Origin: Paramylibacter kogurei
Lineage (GTDB): Bacteria; Pseudomonadota; Alphaproteobacteria; Rhodobacterales; Rhodobacteraceae
Length of the DNA stretch: 64,000 bases
Direction: 5' to 3'
Assembly: GCF_002742285.1 (NCBI RefSeq)
Contig: NZ_MDGM01000009.1
Coordinates: forward strand, 121,079-185,078
Made by a program: the position numbers and the translations under genes. How positions within the stretch are numbered: the stretch's first letter is position 1; each line of letters starts with the position of its first letter. The notes under the pieces were generated by a model. That model searched no databases. It was not told the DNA's origin and saw only the letters and a program-made list of their open reading frames with translations. Below are positions 55,274-64,000 of the stretch, piece by piece.

Positions 55274-55633
55274 ATGAAATTCACAGAAGAACATGAATGG
55301 TTAGAGCCAAATGATGACCACGTAATCGTTGGCATCACCCCCCACGCCGCCGAAGCATTGGGCGAATTGGTATTCGTTGAATTGCCAGAAGCAGGCATTA
55401 ATGTATCAAAGGGTGACGATGTCGTAGTGATCGAAAGCGTAAAAGCCGCATCCGATATTTTGGCCCCTCTTGATGGTGAAATCATCGAAGTCAACGAAGC
55501 CTTGGTCGAAAACCCAGCATTGGTGAACGAAGACCCACTGGGTGCTGCATGGTTTTTCAAAATGAAACTGACCACACCGTCTGACATGGACGAGTTGATG
55601 GACGAAGACGAATACAAAGCGTTGATCGGCTAA
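55274..55633 (+). CDS. gcvH: Glycine cleavage system H protein
   Basis: Lipoyl carrier shuttling the aminomethyl intermediate among GcvP, GcvT and lipoamide dehydrogenase. The 119-residue protein has the normal start [15 protein letters not shown] and the lipoylated Lys in [13 protein letters not shown] (near 59). AAGGAG lies about 10 nt before the ATG. It follows gcvT by 28 bp and precedes gcvP by 17 bp. The E3 partner is probably the lpdA product encoded at 29566. Confidence 0.97.
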   Translation: MKFTEEHEWLEPNDDHVIVGITPHAAEALGELVFVELPEAGINVSKGDDVVVIESVKAASDILAPLDGEIIEVNEALVENPALVNEDPLGAAWFFKMKLTTPSDMDELMDEDEYKALIG

Positions 55634-55650
55634 ACCCAAGGATGCCCCCT

Positions 55651-58491
55651 ATGACTTACGATATGACAGATTACCAAGCATATGATTTTGCGAACCGGCG
55701 CCATATTGGCCCATCGCCCGCAGAAACAGAAGAAATGCTAAAGGTTGTGGGGGCTGCGTCCCTTGATGCACTGATTGACGAAACTGTACCCAAAAGCATT
55801 CGTCAAAAAAAAGCGTTAGATACGGGCGAACCGATGTCGGAATGGCAATTGCTTGGCTATATGCGCGATGTGGGCAAAATGAACCGCGTGGTCACATCAT
55901 TGATCGGGCAAGGTTATTACGACACGTTCACGCCCCCCGCCATTCAGCGCAATATTTTAGAAAACCCCGCGTGGTACACAGCATATACCCCCTATCAACC
56001 TGAAATTTCCCAAGGCCGATTGGAAGCCTTGCTAAATTATCAAACCATGATCATTGATCTGACAGGGATGGAAGTGGCCAACGCATCATTGCTGGATGAA
56101 TCCACCGCCTGTGCCGAAGCAATGACAATGGCGCAACGTGTGTCAAAATCCAAGGCGACCAAGTTTTTCGTTGATGAAAACTGTCACCCGCAAAACATTG
56201 ATGTGATGCGCACGCGCGCGGCACCCCTTAACATCGAAATCATCGTTGGATCAGTTGATGATTTGAACGCAGACGAAGTTTTCGGGGCGATTTTCCAATA
56301 CCCCGGAACATACGGGCATGTGCGTGATTTCACGCCAGAAATGGATGCGCTCCACGCGGCCAAGGCCATTGGTGTTGTTGCCGCCGATCCATTGTCCCTA
56401 ACCTTGATCAAGGAACCGGGTGCGATGGGTGCAGATATCTGTGTCGGCTCAAGCCAACGATTTGGCGTACCTCTTGGATATGGCGGTCCGCACGCGGCAT
56501 ATATGTCTACGCGCGATGCGTTCAAACGCAACATGCCAGGGCGCATTGTCGGTGTGTCTGTCGATGCGCGTGGGAACAAGGCTTATCGCTTGGCGTTGCA
56601 AACCCGCGAACAACATATTCGCCGTGAAAAGGCGACATCAAATGTCTGTACTGCCCAAGCATTGCTTGCGGTCATGGCATCCATGTATGCGGTTTTCCAT
56701 GGCCCCGTGGGGTTAAAGGCCATTGCGCAACGCATTCATTTGATGGGGGCAAAACTGGCATCAGGTATTTCACAGCTTGGCTTTACCATTGATGCCCCAG
56801 AATTTTTTGACACATTCACGGTTGAGGTTGGCGCATTACAATCCGTCATCATCAAATCCGCACTGAATGAAGGTGTAAATCTACGCGCTGTTGGCAAAAC
56901 AAAAATCGGTATTTCTGTGGATGAAATGACCACGGATGAAACGCTGGGTGCCGTGTGGCGTGCCTTTGGTTTGGATGAAAGCGATTTCCCAACTAATGCC
57001 AAACATTGCCTGCCAGATGGTATGGCGCGCGCATCTGAATATATGACCCATCCAATTTTCCACATGAACCGATCAGAGGCAGAAATGACACGCTACATGC
57101 GCCGTCTTGCCGATCGTGATTTGGCATTGGATCGTGCGATGATCCCGCTTGGGTCATGTACGATGAAGCTGAATTCAGCCGCGGAAATGATGCCAATCAC
57201 ATGGAAAGGTTTCGCCAATATTCACCCTTATGCGCCAAAATCGCAAACGATGGGTTACGATTTCTTGATCAAAGATTTGTCGAAAAAGCTTTGTGAAATA
57301 ACGGGTTACGATGCGATATCAATGCAACCTAACTCTGGTGCACAGGGCGAATATGCTGGGTTGTTAACGATCGCTGCATATCACCGCGCCAATGGCGATA
57401 AGCACCGCAATATCTGTTTGATTCCAATGTCAGCACACGGTACCAACCCTGCCAGTGCGCAAATGGTGGGTTACAAAGTTGTCGCCGTGGCAACGGCGGA
57501 AAATGGTGATATTGACGTGGAGGATTTCCGCGCCAAGGCCGAACAACATTCCGAAAACCTTGCCGCTTGTATGATCACCTATCCATCCACCCACGGTGTG
57601 TTCGAGGAACGCGTGCGTGAAATTTGCGACATCACCCATGAACATGGCGGACAGGTTTACATGGATGGTGCAAATATGAATGCGATGGTTGGCTTGGCTC
57701 AACCGGGTGAAATTGGATCCGATGTTTCGCACCTGAACCTGCATAAAACATTCTGTATTCCACATGGCGGCGGTGGCCCTGGTATGGGGCCGATTGGGAT
57801 TAAAAAACACCTGATCCCACATTTACCTGGGCATCATAGCGAAGGCACATCAGGCGCGGTTTCCGCGGCGCAGTATGGCTCGCCTAGCTTGCTTCCTATT
57901 TCATGGGCGTATTGTTTAATGATGGGTGCGGATGGACTGACCCAAGCCACCAAATTTGCGATCCTTAATGCGAACTATATCGCGAAACGATTAGAGGGCG
58001 CATATGATGTGCTCTACAAGGGCCCCAAGGGTCGTGTGGCGCATGAATGCATTTTGGACACCCGCTCAATGGCCGAATACGGTGTGACGGTGGATGATGT
58101 TGCAAAACGTTTGGTGGATTGCGGATTTCACGCACCAACCATGTCATTCCCTGTGTCTGGTACACTAATGGTGGAACCAACGGAATCCGAACCAAAGGCA
58201 GAGCTTGATCGCTTTTGTGATGCGATGCTTGCCATCCACGCAGAAGCACAGGATGTGAAATCTGGCAAATATCCCGCCGACAATAATCCATTGCACAACG
58301 CACCCCACACCATGCGCGATTTGGTCAGCGATTGGGATCGCCCCTATTCACGTGAACAGGGCTGTTTCCCTCCTGGATCATTCAAGGTGGATAAATACTG
58401 GGCACCTGTGAACCGTGTGGATAATGCGTTTGGTGATCGCAATTTGATCTGTTCTTGCCCGCCAATGGATGAATACCAAGACGCAGCCGAA
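55651..58491 (+). CDS. gcvP: Glycine dehydrogenase (decarboxylating), single-chain P protein
   Basis: PLP-dependent decarboxylase of the glycine cleavage system. At about 946 residues it is the fused single-polypeptide form, with the N-terminal half ([26 protein letters not shown]) and the C-terminal half carrying the PLP lysine in [22 protein letters not shown] near 695. Start ATG 55651 has AAGGA 8 nt upstream, better placed than the ATG three codons earlier. It ends the operon. The stop codon is followed at once by a GC palindrome. Confidence 0.96.
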
Positions 58492-58496
58492 TAAGG

Positions 58497-58515
58497 CGCG
58501 CGTTAACGCGCGTTT
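58497..58515. terminator. GC palindrome between gcvP and the convergent lysozyme gene
   Basis: CGCGCGTTAACGCGCG is a perfect 16-bp palindrome that can form a stem closing on TTAA, followed by TTT on the right. It overlaps the end of the leftward gene, so it would act as a shared terminator. Confidence 0.55.
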
Positions 58516-59276
58516 CGCGCAACCCAACTTGACCAAGCCTGTGTGCCGCCAGAGAAGACGTTAATATCCGTCGGGCGCGGCACACCGGGCACGATCCCTG
58601 TCCCCGTATACTGCCAAAATGCCCAAGGTCGATTGGGGTAAATTTTGGATGGGTGTGATGCGACAGATCGCAACCAAAATTCATATCCACGCACGCGCCA
58701 CAGCTCGTTTCGATGATAAAAATCAACCGTGGAATAAATAACAGGGCGTTGGCCATATGCGCCCTCAACCCGATCCAAAAACACACGCATTTCGCTGCGC
58801 ACTTTTGCCGGTTCTGGTCGGAAACGACATGTGGGTGAACGATGGTTCCATTCCATATCCAAAACAGGTGGTAACGCGCCACGCGATTTGGGCACATTTT
58901 GAATAAACCAGTTTGCCTGTTGATACGCTGGACGGCAGAAATAGTAAAAATGATACGCGCCGCGTTTCACACCCGCACGTGCCGCACCGCGCCAGTTATC
59001 CTTGAACGTTTCATCCAGATGATCGCCGCCTTCGGTTGCCTTGATATAGGCAAATTTTATCCCAGAACGGCGCACAGCGCGCCAATCAATATCACCTTGG
59101 TATTTGGAAACATCGATACCGTGGACGGCATATTGCCACGGCTTTCTGCCTTGCCAATCATGGGGGTCTGAATCCGCAAATCGGGTGCCGTTGGATGACA
59201 TCGCAACAGTGTTTGGTTCGGGTGCACGTCCACCACAGGCAGCCAAAAATAACAACACCAATAACACGCACCGCAT
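58503..59276 (-). CDS. GH25 lysozyme-like lipoprotein
   Basis: Predicted cell-envelope muramidase. The 257-residue product starts MRCVLLVLLFLAACGGRAPEP: a lipoprotein signal with lipobox LAAC then GG, indicating an outer-membrane destination. The GH25 domain (about 55-250) holds HGIDVSKYQGDIDW with the first catalytic-site Asp, FAYIKATEGGDHLD, PPVLDMEW near 140 with the catalytic Asp/Glu pair, and YSTVDFY and FWQYTGTG. ATG 59276 is chosen over upstream ATG/GTG codons because GAGG is 8 nt before it. It likely trims peptidoglycan; it is convergent with gcvP. Confidence 0.88.
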   Translation of the reverse strand: MRCVLLVLLFLAACGGRAPEPNTVAMSSNGTRFADSDPHDWQGRKPWQYAVHGIDVSKYQGDIDWRAVRRSGIKFAYIKATEGGDHLDETFKDNWRGAARAGVKRGAYHFYYFCRPAYQQANWFIQNVPKSRGALPPVLDMEWNHRSPTCRFRPEPAKVRSEMRVFLDRVEGAYGQRPVIYSTVDFYHRNELWRVRGYEFWLRSVASHPSKIYPNRPWAFWQYTGTGIVPGVPRPTDINVFSGGTQAWSSWVARNAR

Positions 59277-59484
59277 AATCATCACCTCAACCGTTACACA
59301 CCTAAGTGTAGTGAAGATTGCTCAAAACACCAAAGCTCATTTCCCCAGCCTGCCGATTTTCGCCGAACGAGATTAGGTTAATTTTTAATAAAGGGCTTCA
59401 GGCTTTCTTAACCATTTGTTCACCATAGTGGCAAAGCCATGCCCCCTCCCCCTTGAGTTGGCATTAATACACGAAAGTCCAACA

Positions 59485-62400
59485 ATGCGAATGAATTCCG
59501 TTTTCCGCCAAGCCATTTTAACCATTGCATTTTTGCTGAGCACAAGACCCGCATTTGCCATTCCTTCGCCCGAATTGGTGATCGGTTCGGTGTCATCGTT
59601 GACACAGCTTTTTGCGATTGGATTTGCAATGCTCACAGGGGGAACAGCAGCATTTGGTATGCGTAAAAAACGCCAGCAAAATTCCAAAGTTACCGTCTGG
59701 GTGATGTTTGGGTTGATTATTTTATGTCTGGTATTGGCCGCAATAAACGTCTGGCAATACACAACACAGAAACAGGCGATGCAAAACCGATTGCAAGCAA
59801 CGCTTTTGCGCCCCGCACAATTTGATGGCACCAAAATCCAAGACAGCACGCTGATTGAAACACCCTATCAATCCCAAACAACAAACCCATTGGCGATTAA
59901 CACCCATGATGCCAATCAGCTGTTAAATTCACCCGACACGTTGTTTCTGGATATCCGCGAAACTGCGGAAACACAGATGGGGCGGTTGCCAAATTCCAAT
60001 CATATCCGTTTCCCAGATATTACCCAAAATTTGGAGCAGTTTCAGGGGAAATCAGTTGTTCTATATTGTCACAATGGCAATCGAAGCTCTGAAACTTGCG
60101 CAAAGCTCGCCGCACTGGGAATTGATTGCCGTTTCATCGCAGGGGGCATTGAAAAATGGATTGTTGAAGGGCGCGCATTTACAAATACGAATGTGCGTGG
60201 CCTTCACGATTTACGCGCCATTCCAGATTACCCAAACAAAGATAAATTGATTGATACCGATGCCTTTCATGCCCTGTTGAAACAGGGTGATTTGCAAACA
60301 ATTGACACCCGTTACCCCGCCGATTTTGCGGTGTCTCATCTGCCAAATGCAATCAATATCCCACTGCGCGCTTTGCCAAGCGATACGTTAGAAACAAAAA
60401 TAAATACATTGCGTAACACTCCAACTGTCGTTGCCTGTTATGATCGGCGCAGTTGTTTCATGGGCCAGGTTTTAGGATATGAGCTCGCGCGCCATGGAAT
60501 CCCATTTTTAGGAAGGTACACAACGCCGTGGGATTACTTTATCCCCCCTGCTCCCAATCCACATGTTCAGGCTTGGTTAAATGATCAAAACACATCGCTT
60601 TGGCGACGCGCAGTCACCTTCATTTCGAATGGTTTGGTTTGGATAACAGAGCAAAGCCATTTCATTATCGCCATTGCAACTTTGGCATTATTGTCGCGCA
60701 TTTTCGTGTTACCCATTGCACTAAAATCCGAAAGAGACCAAATTTTATCCGCTCAAAACGCAGACAAGCTCACCGCGATAAAGCAGGCGTTGGCAGATCA
60801 TCCAGAACGGCGCGCACGTGCGATGCAAAAATTTCAACGTGATCTTGGCCTGACCCCATTTCGAAATATGTTGGCTTTGCTGTTTTTGCCGCTCATGGCG
60901 CTTGGTTTGCAATCGGTTGAACACTCCGCATCCCAATTTGGCGATCCGTTTTTGTGGATTAAAACCCTGTCCAAGCCTGACCCATTTTATGCCCTACCGA
61001 TCATTTTTGCCACGCTGGCGGGTTTGTATCTACAATTTTCGATGGTCAAAACGCGCCGGCATTTATGGATGTGTTGGTTCATTGGTGTACCCGCACTCTT
61101 TGTACTTTGTATGAAAATAAGTGCCGCTGGAAATATATATCTCAACTTTGCGATCATCTTATTATTGATCCAGCGCGCATATGTTGTTGGCACGTTCAAA
61201 CGTGTGCTGACACGAATGCGAAATTGGCTTTTGAATTTGAAACTACGGGTCCTCGATCACGGCATTTGTTCCCTTTCTTTCAGCGATCAGTTACAATTTA
61301 GCGGAAACAAAGCGTATCGGCTTTCACTCCTGAAATCACATGGTTTCCCCGTGCCGGATGGCGTTATTCTCCGCTCTGAAATCATCCAATCCTTTCAAAA
61401 TTATACCGCCGCGCAGAAATCTGAATTTTGTGATAAAATCTGGAAACGCGTATCGCAAACACCTTGCGCGGTGCGAAGCTCTGCCACCAAAGAGGACGGT
61501 AATAATCAAAGCTTTGCTGGGGTATTTGATAGCGTTTTGAACGTAACCCGTCATGATTTACCCGCGGCACTCGATCAGGTGATCGCATCATTTTGCGCCA
61601 CTCATACAACACTTTATGATGATCAAAACCATGTCGCAAACGATGGCAATATTTTAATTCAACATATGATAGACGCTGAATATGCAGGCGTCTTGTTTAC
61701 ACAAGATCCAACGGCCGCTGGCATTGCAATGATCGAAATGGTCAAAGGTTCGGGCGACGATTTGGTATCTGGGCGCAAAACGCCACAATGTTTTCGCTTT
61801 GGCCGATTTTCATCAGAACCGATCGGCATTGAAACGGCACCTATCGATCTGTGCCCATTGGTAAAAATGGGTCAGACCATTGAAAAATTATTTGGCTGTC
61901 CACAAGATATCGAATGGGCCTATGCCGACAATCAATTTTATGTGGTCCAAAGCCGCGACATCACAACAACGCCAATTGGTAACGACCCTAAATCCGTGGT
62001 GTTTCAAGAATGGAACCGCATTTTTGATCAGATCAACACCGCCGCTCCACATGAAATTTTATTTGAACAAGACGAAATGTCGGAATTATTACCGCGCCCA
62101 ACGCCAATGTCTTTTTCGATAATGTCTCAAATTTGGCGCGCTGGTGGACCCGTTGATTTGGCGTCGCGTCAACTTGGGCTGCGATATGATGTTCCTGAAA
62201 ACACACCTGGTTCGCTCGCTCTTTTGTTTGGCAAAACATATTGTAATGTGGCGATTAAATCTATGACTGCACTGACCCTTAATAGGTTCACTCAAAAACG
62301 TATGATGCGTGCAGCAGTAACCATACAATCTGATTTTGAAACGGAATTTCTGCCCGTTTATCTGGAAAAGATCGCACGGTGGGATGCCATTGACTTAGAT

Positions 62401-63486
62401 CGGCTACTCCACCACCAAACTGTTGCATTGTTAAACGAGGTTTATTCAGATTTCATTAATAATACATATGTTTGGATTGAAACCGTCAATATCTTAACAA
62501 GTTTTGTGTCCCAACATGCGCGATCCGAAAAAACAGATTTGAAACCAATTCATCAACTACCAACAACCCCCTATTCACCCAATGGGTGGATCGCACAAAG
62601 CAGGCTTATCGCGAAATCCGAACGCGATCAGTTTTTGATAACAAACCTCGGCCATCGCGCATTGTTTGATTATGAAATTAAGACACCGCGGTATCACGAA
62701 ACGCCTAATCACCTTTTGCGATTTATCAAAGAAACCGATGCCGCAAACACAATAAATGGACCAGAAGCACCGAATTGTCAGTCAAATGAAGTTTCGCTCG
62801 TATTTCAATTGCAGGCGCTCAAAGAGCATGCAAAACACGAAGGCCTCAAACAGTTTTCTTTGCTACGTAAAATTTTAATCAATATCGCACATCAATCCGA
62901 AATTGGTGATGCAATCTTTGACCTTGAAATGGACGAGGTTTGCAACGCTTCTTCTGGAATAAATGACGCATTGATATTGGTGGGAAAATCTCGCCATGAA
63001 CATGTTCAACAACTAAAAAAGACACCGCTCAAGCCGGCAAAGCTTTCGCTTATGGATTGCGAAATTGAATCACTGGGTGAACAATTTAACGCTGTTCAGC
63101 ATCGTGAAACAAATCGTGGCATAGTGGTTTCAGGTGACAAAAACATAAGCGGCCGTGCATATGTCACTTCACCAGATCAAAGCGAAACTGGCGAAGAACT
63201 TGTTGGGTTTTGTGACGGGGATATACTGATTTGCACGATGCTCCATCCAGCTTGGTTGTCATATGTGTTGCGTGCAGGTGGAGTTATTTGTGAAGTGGGC
63301 GGATGGTTGAGCCATATGTCAATCATCGCACGTGAAAAAAACATCGCTATGATGGTGGGATGCCTCGTCAGCCCTGACATAAAAACGGGAACACAGCTCA
63401 TTCTCCGCAGCACAGGTGAAATTCAGATCAATTCAGGGCAAGATCAGGCAGAAGTCCCCACCAACCACTTATCCAAACAATTATAA
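59485..63486 (+). CDS. Rhodanese-YidC-like-dikinase fusion protein
   Basis: A 1333-residue membrane protein with an unusual domain string. Signal peptide MRMNSVFRQAILTIAFLLSTRPAFA, two membrane segments (about 32-52, 70-90), rhodanese domain 1 (about 138-230; active loop YCHNGNRSS, C195), rhodanese domain 2 (about 255-345; VACYDRRSC, C318), then a YidC/Oxa1-like region (about 395-580) with SRIFVLPIALKSERDQ and FLWIKTLSKPDPFYALPI. From 605 a full ATP-grasp PPDK-N domain (FSGNKAYRLSLLKSHGFPVPDG; CAVRSSATKEDG; YAGVLFTQDPT; PQDIEWAY), a middle domain (about 830-1165), and a C-terminal swivelling domain with its phospho-His in GGWLSHMSIIARE (H1277). ATP-grasp, middle, His is the rifampin-phosphotransferase order; no PEP-binding barrel follows. 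Substrate unknown. Confidence 0.82.
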   Translation: MRMNSVFRQAILTIAFLLSTRPAFAIPSPELVIGSVSSLTQLFAIGFAMLTGGTAAFGMRKKRQQNSKVTVWVMFGLIILCLVLAAINVWQYTTQKQAMQNRLQATLLRPAQFDGTKIQDSTLIETPYQSQTTNPLAINTHDANQLLNSPDTLFLDIRETAETQMGRLPNSNHIRFPDITQNLEQFQGKSVVLYCHNGNRSSETCAKLAALGIDCRFIAGGIEKWIVEGRAFTNTNVRGLHDLRAIPDYPNKDKLIDTDAFHALLKQGDLQTIDTRYPADFAVSHLPNAINIPLRALPSDTLETKINTLRNTPTVVACYDRRSCFMGQVLGYELARHGIPFLGRYTTPWDYFIPPAPNPHVQAWLNDQNTSLWRRAVTFISNGLVWITEQSHFIIAIATLALLSRIFVLPIALKSERDQILSAQNADKLTAIKQALADHPERRARAMQKFQRDLGLTPFRNMLALLFLPLMALGLQSVEHSASQFGDPFLWIKTLSKPDPFYALPIIFATLAGLYLQFSMVKTRRHLWMCWFIGVPALFVLCMKISAAGNIYLNFAIILLLIQRAYVVGTFKRVLTRMRNWLLNLKLRVLDHGICSLSFSDQLQFSGNKAYRLSLLKSHGFPVPDGVILRSEIIQSFQNYTAAQKSEFCDKIWKRVSQTPCAVRSSATKEDGNNQSFAGVFDSVLNVTRHDLPAALDQVIASFCATHTTLYDDQNHVANDGNILIQHMIDAEYAGVLFTQDPTAAGIAMIEMVKGSGDDLVSGRKTPQCFRFGRFSSEPIGIETAPIDLCPLVKMGQTIEKLFGCPQDIEWAYADNQFYVVQSRDITTTPIGNDPKSVVFQEWNRIFDQINTAAPHEILFEQDEMSELLPRPTPMSFSIMSQIWRAGGPVDLASRQLGLRYDVPENTPGSLALLFGKTYCNVAIKSMTALTLNRFTQKRMMRAAVTIQSDFETEFLPVYLEKIARWDAIDLDRLLHHQTVALLNEVYSDFINNTYVWIETVNILTSFVSQHARSEKTDLKPIHQLPTTPYSPNGWIAQSRLIAKSERDQFLITNLGHRALFDYEIKTPRYHETPNHLLRFIKETDAANTINGPEAPNCQSNEVSLVFQLQALKEHAKHEGLKQFSLLRKILINIAHQSEIGDAIFDLEMDEVCNASSGINDALILVGKSRHEHVQQLKKTPLKPAKLSLMDCEIESLGEQFNAVQHRETNRGIVVSGDKNISGRAYVTSPDQSETGEELVGFCDGDILICTMLHPAWLSYVLRAGGVICEVGGWLSHMSIIAREKNIAMMVGCLVSPDIKTGTQLILRSTGEIQINSGQDQAEVPTNHLSKQL

Positions 63487-63828
63487 AGAATGTTTTTACG
63501 TACCGGTTTCGCGAGGTAGTCATCCATTCCCGCATTAATACATCGTTCACGATCCCCAGGCATCGCGTTCGCAGTGAGCGCAACAATTGGACGCCGTTCA
63601 AGTGCATTTTCATTTTCAAGCCGCCGAATTTCACTGGTCGCTTGTAAGCCATCCATTTCGGGCATCGAGATATCCATTAAAACAAAATCAGGGGTACAGG
63701 ATAAATACATATCGCGTGCGATTTTTCCGTTATTGGCGATACTTATTTTGCAATTCGTTTTCTTTAAGATGGTTTTGATTACGGTCTGATTTGTTTTGTT
63801 GTCCTCGGCAATTAAAATGTGACTATGG
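63444..63828 (-). pseudogene. C-terminal receiver domain of a hybrid histidine kinase, truncated by an IS
   Basis: The leftward frame reads HILIAEDNKTNQTVIKTIL, continues through DFVLMDISMPEMDG with the phospho-acceptor Asp, then PIVALTANAMPGDRERC and DYLAKPV with the conserved Lys: a complete receiver domain. LIAEDN at the start and the K-P end are typical of the last domain of BarA-like hybrid kinases. Upstream the frame runs into the IS end (stop at about 63855) and no kinase part is seen, so it is a remnant. Its last 43 bp overlap the end of the fusion gene on the other strand. Confidence 0.8.
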
Positions 63829-64000
63829 TGTCTTAGCCCCTTAAAACTGTGCCATTATTTGTTAGAGGTAGGAGGATCAGATAATGGCTCGAAAGCGTTA
63901 CAAAGATGAAGATGCTTTAAAGGTATTGCGGGAGATAGAAGTGCATTTGCATGATGGCTTAGATGTTGTGAGCTCTTGCCGAAAAGCAGGCATATCAGAC
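63829..64000 (+). mobile_element. Left end of an IS3-family insertion sequence (runs out of window)
   Basis: The element seems to begin near 63829 with TGTCTTAGCCCCTTAAAACT, starting TG as IS3-family ends do, and contains the OrfA start. The boundary is inferred from where receiver-domain coding stops making sense; the right end and target duplication lie outside the window. Confidence 0.7.
63884..64000 (+). CDS. IS3-family transposase OrfA, N-terminal part (3' truncated by window)
   Basis: Thirty-nine codons are visible: MARKRYKDEDALKVLREIEV, then HLHDGLDVVSSCRKAGISD, the start of the OrfA helix-turn-helix (DNA-binding half) of IS3-family transposases of the IS407/IS911 type. GGAGG lies about 8 nt before the ATG. 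The frame is open to the window end. Confidence 0.82.
   Translation, partial: MARKRYKDEDALKVLREIEVHLHDGLDVVSSCRKAGISD

Overview
The window looks like chromosomal DNA of a marine alphaproteobacterium of the Rhodobacterales (Roseobacter-type). The basis is family recognition only: an sdhCDAB / mdh / sucCDAB / lpdA layout typical of that order, a LuxR-LuxI pair preceded by a small ORF of a kind I associate with Rhodobacteraceae, a TIGR02300 protein, a single-subunit GcvP behind a glycine riboswitch, and a ChoXWV uptake operon. No rRNA and no CRISPR array was seen. One tRNA (Ala, GGC) is present.

Layout. 1-12.6 kb: an SLC13-type permease (cut by the window edge), a RecD-like helicase, an acyl-homoserine-lactone circuit (small ORF, luxR, luxI) with matching GTTAAC-armed palindromes before both transcription units, a manganese pyrophosphatase, a glycerolipid acyltransferase, an aldo/keto reductase, two sulfotransferase-like proteins that converge tail to tail, a possible phosphodiester glycosidase and CreD. 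12.7-31 kb: the TCA block. sdhC-D-A, three small lipoprotein genes and sdhB run leftward. A class III aminotransferase, CitE-like lyase, NnrU and DUF1737 genes sit between. mdh, sucC-D-A-B, a MAPEG gene and lpdA run rightward. A GntR/FCD regulator follows, and its putative operator (GTGATCAC core) recurs upstream of mdh and twice upstream of sucC, so it is a candidate local TCA regulator.

33.1-42.1 kb: a genomic island inserted in the 3' end of tRNA-Ala, bounded by a 19-bp direct repeat. It carries a tyrosine integrase, a serine resolvase with a res-like inverted repeat, an RNase H-fold protein that has lost three catalytic aspartates coupled to a ParB-like protein, and a leftward three-gene surface-glycan cassette (GtrB-like glycosyltransferase, methyltransferase, GtrA fused to a large membrane protein).

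42.1-58.5 kb: a lipoprotein, the choXWV operon with an internal terminator, a ribose-type sugar ABC transporter operon with an oxidoreductase and a sugar isomerase/epimerase under a divergent LacI regulator with twin operators, a second class III aminotransferase, and the glycine riboswitch followed by gcvT-gcvH-gcvP. 58.5-64 kb: a GH25 lysozyme-like lipoprotein, then the most unusual gene in the window: a 1333-residue protein joining a signal peptide, two rhodanese domains, a YidC/Oxa1-like membrane domain and a rifampin-phosphotransferase-like dikinase (ATP-grasp, middle domain, swivelling His domain). Downstream lies the C-terminal receiver domain of a hybrid histidine kinase, cut off by an IS3-family element that runs out of the window.
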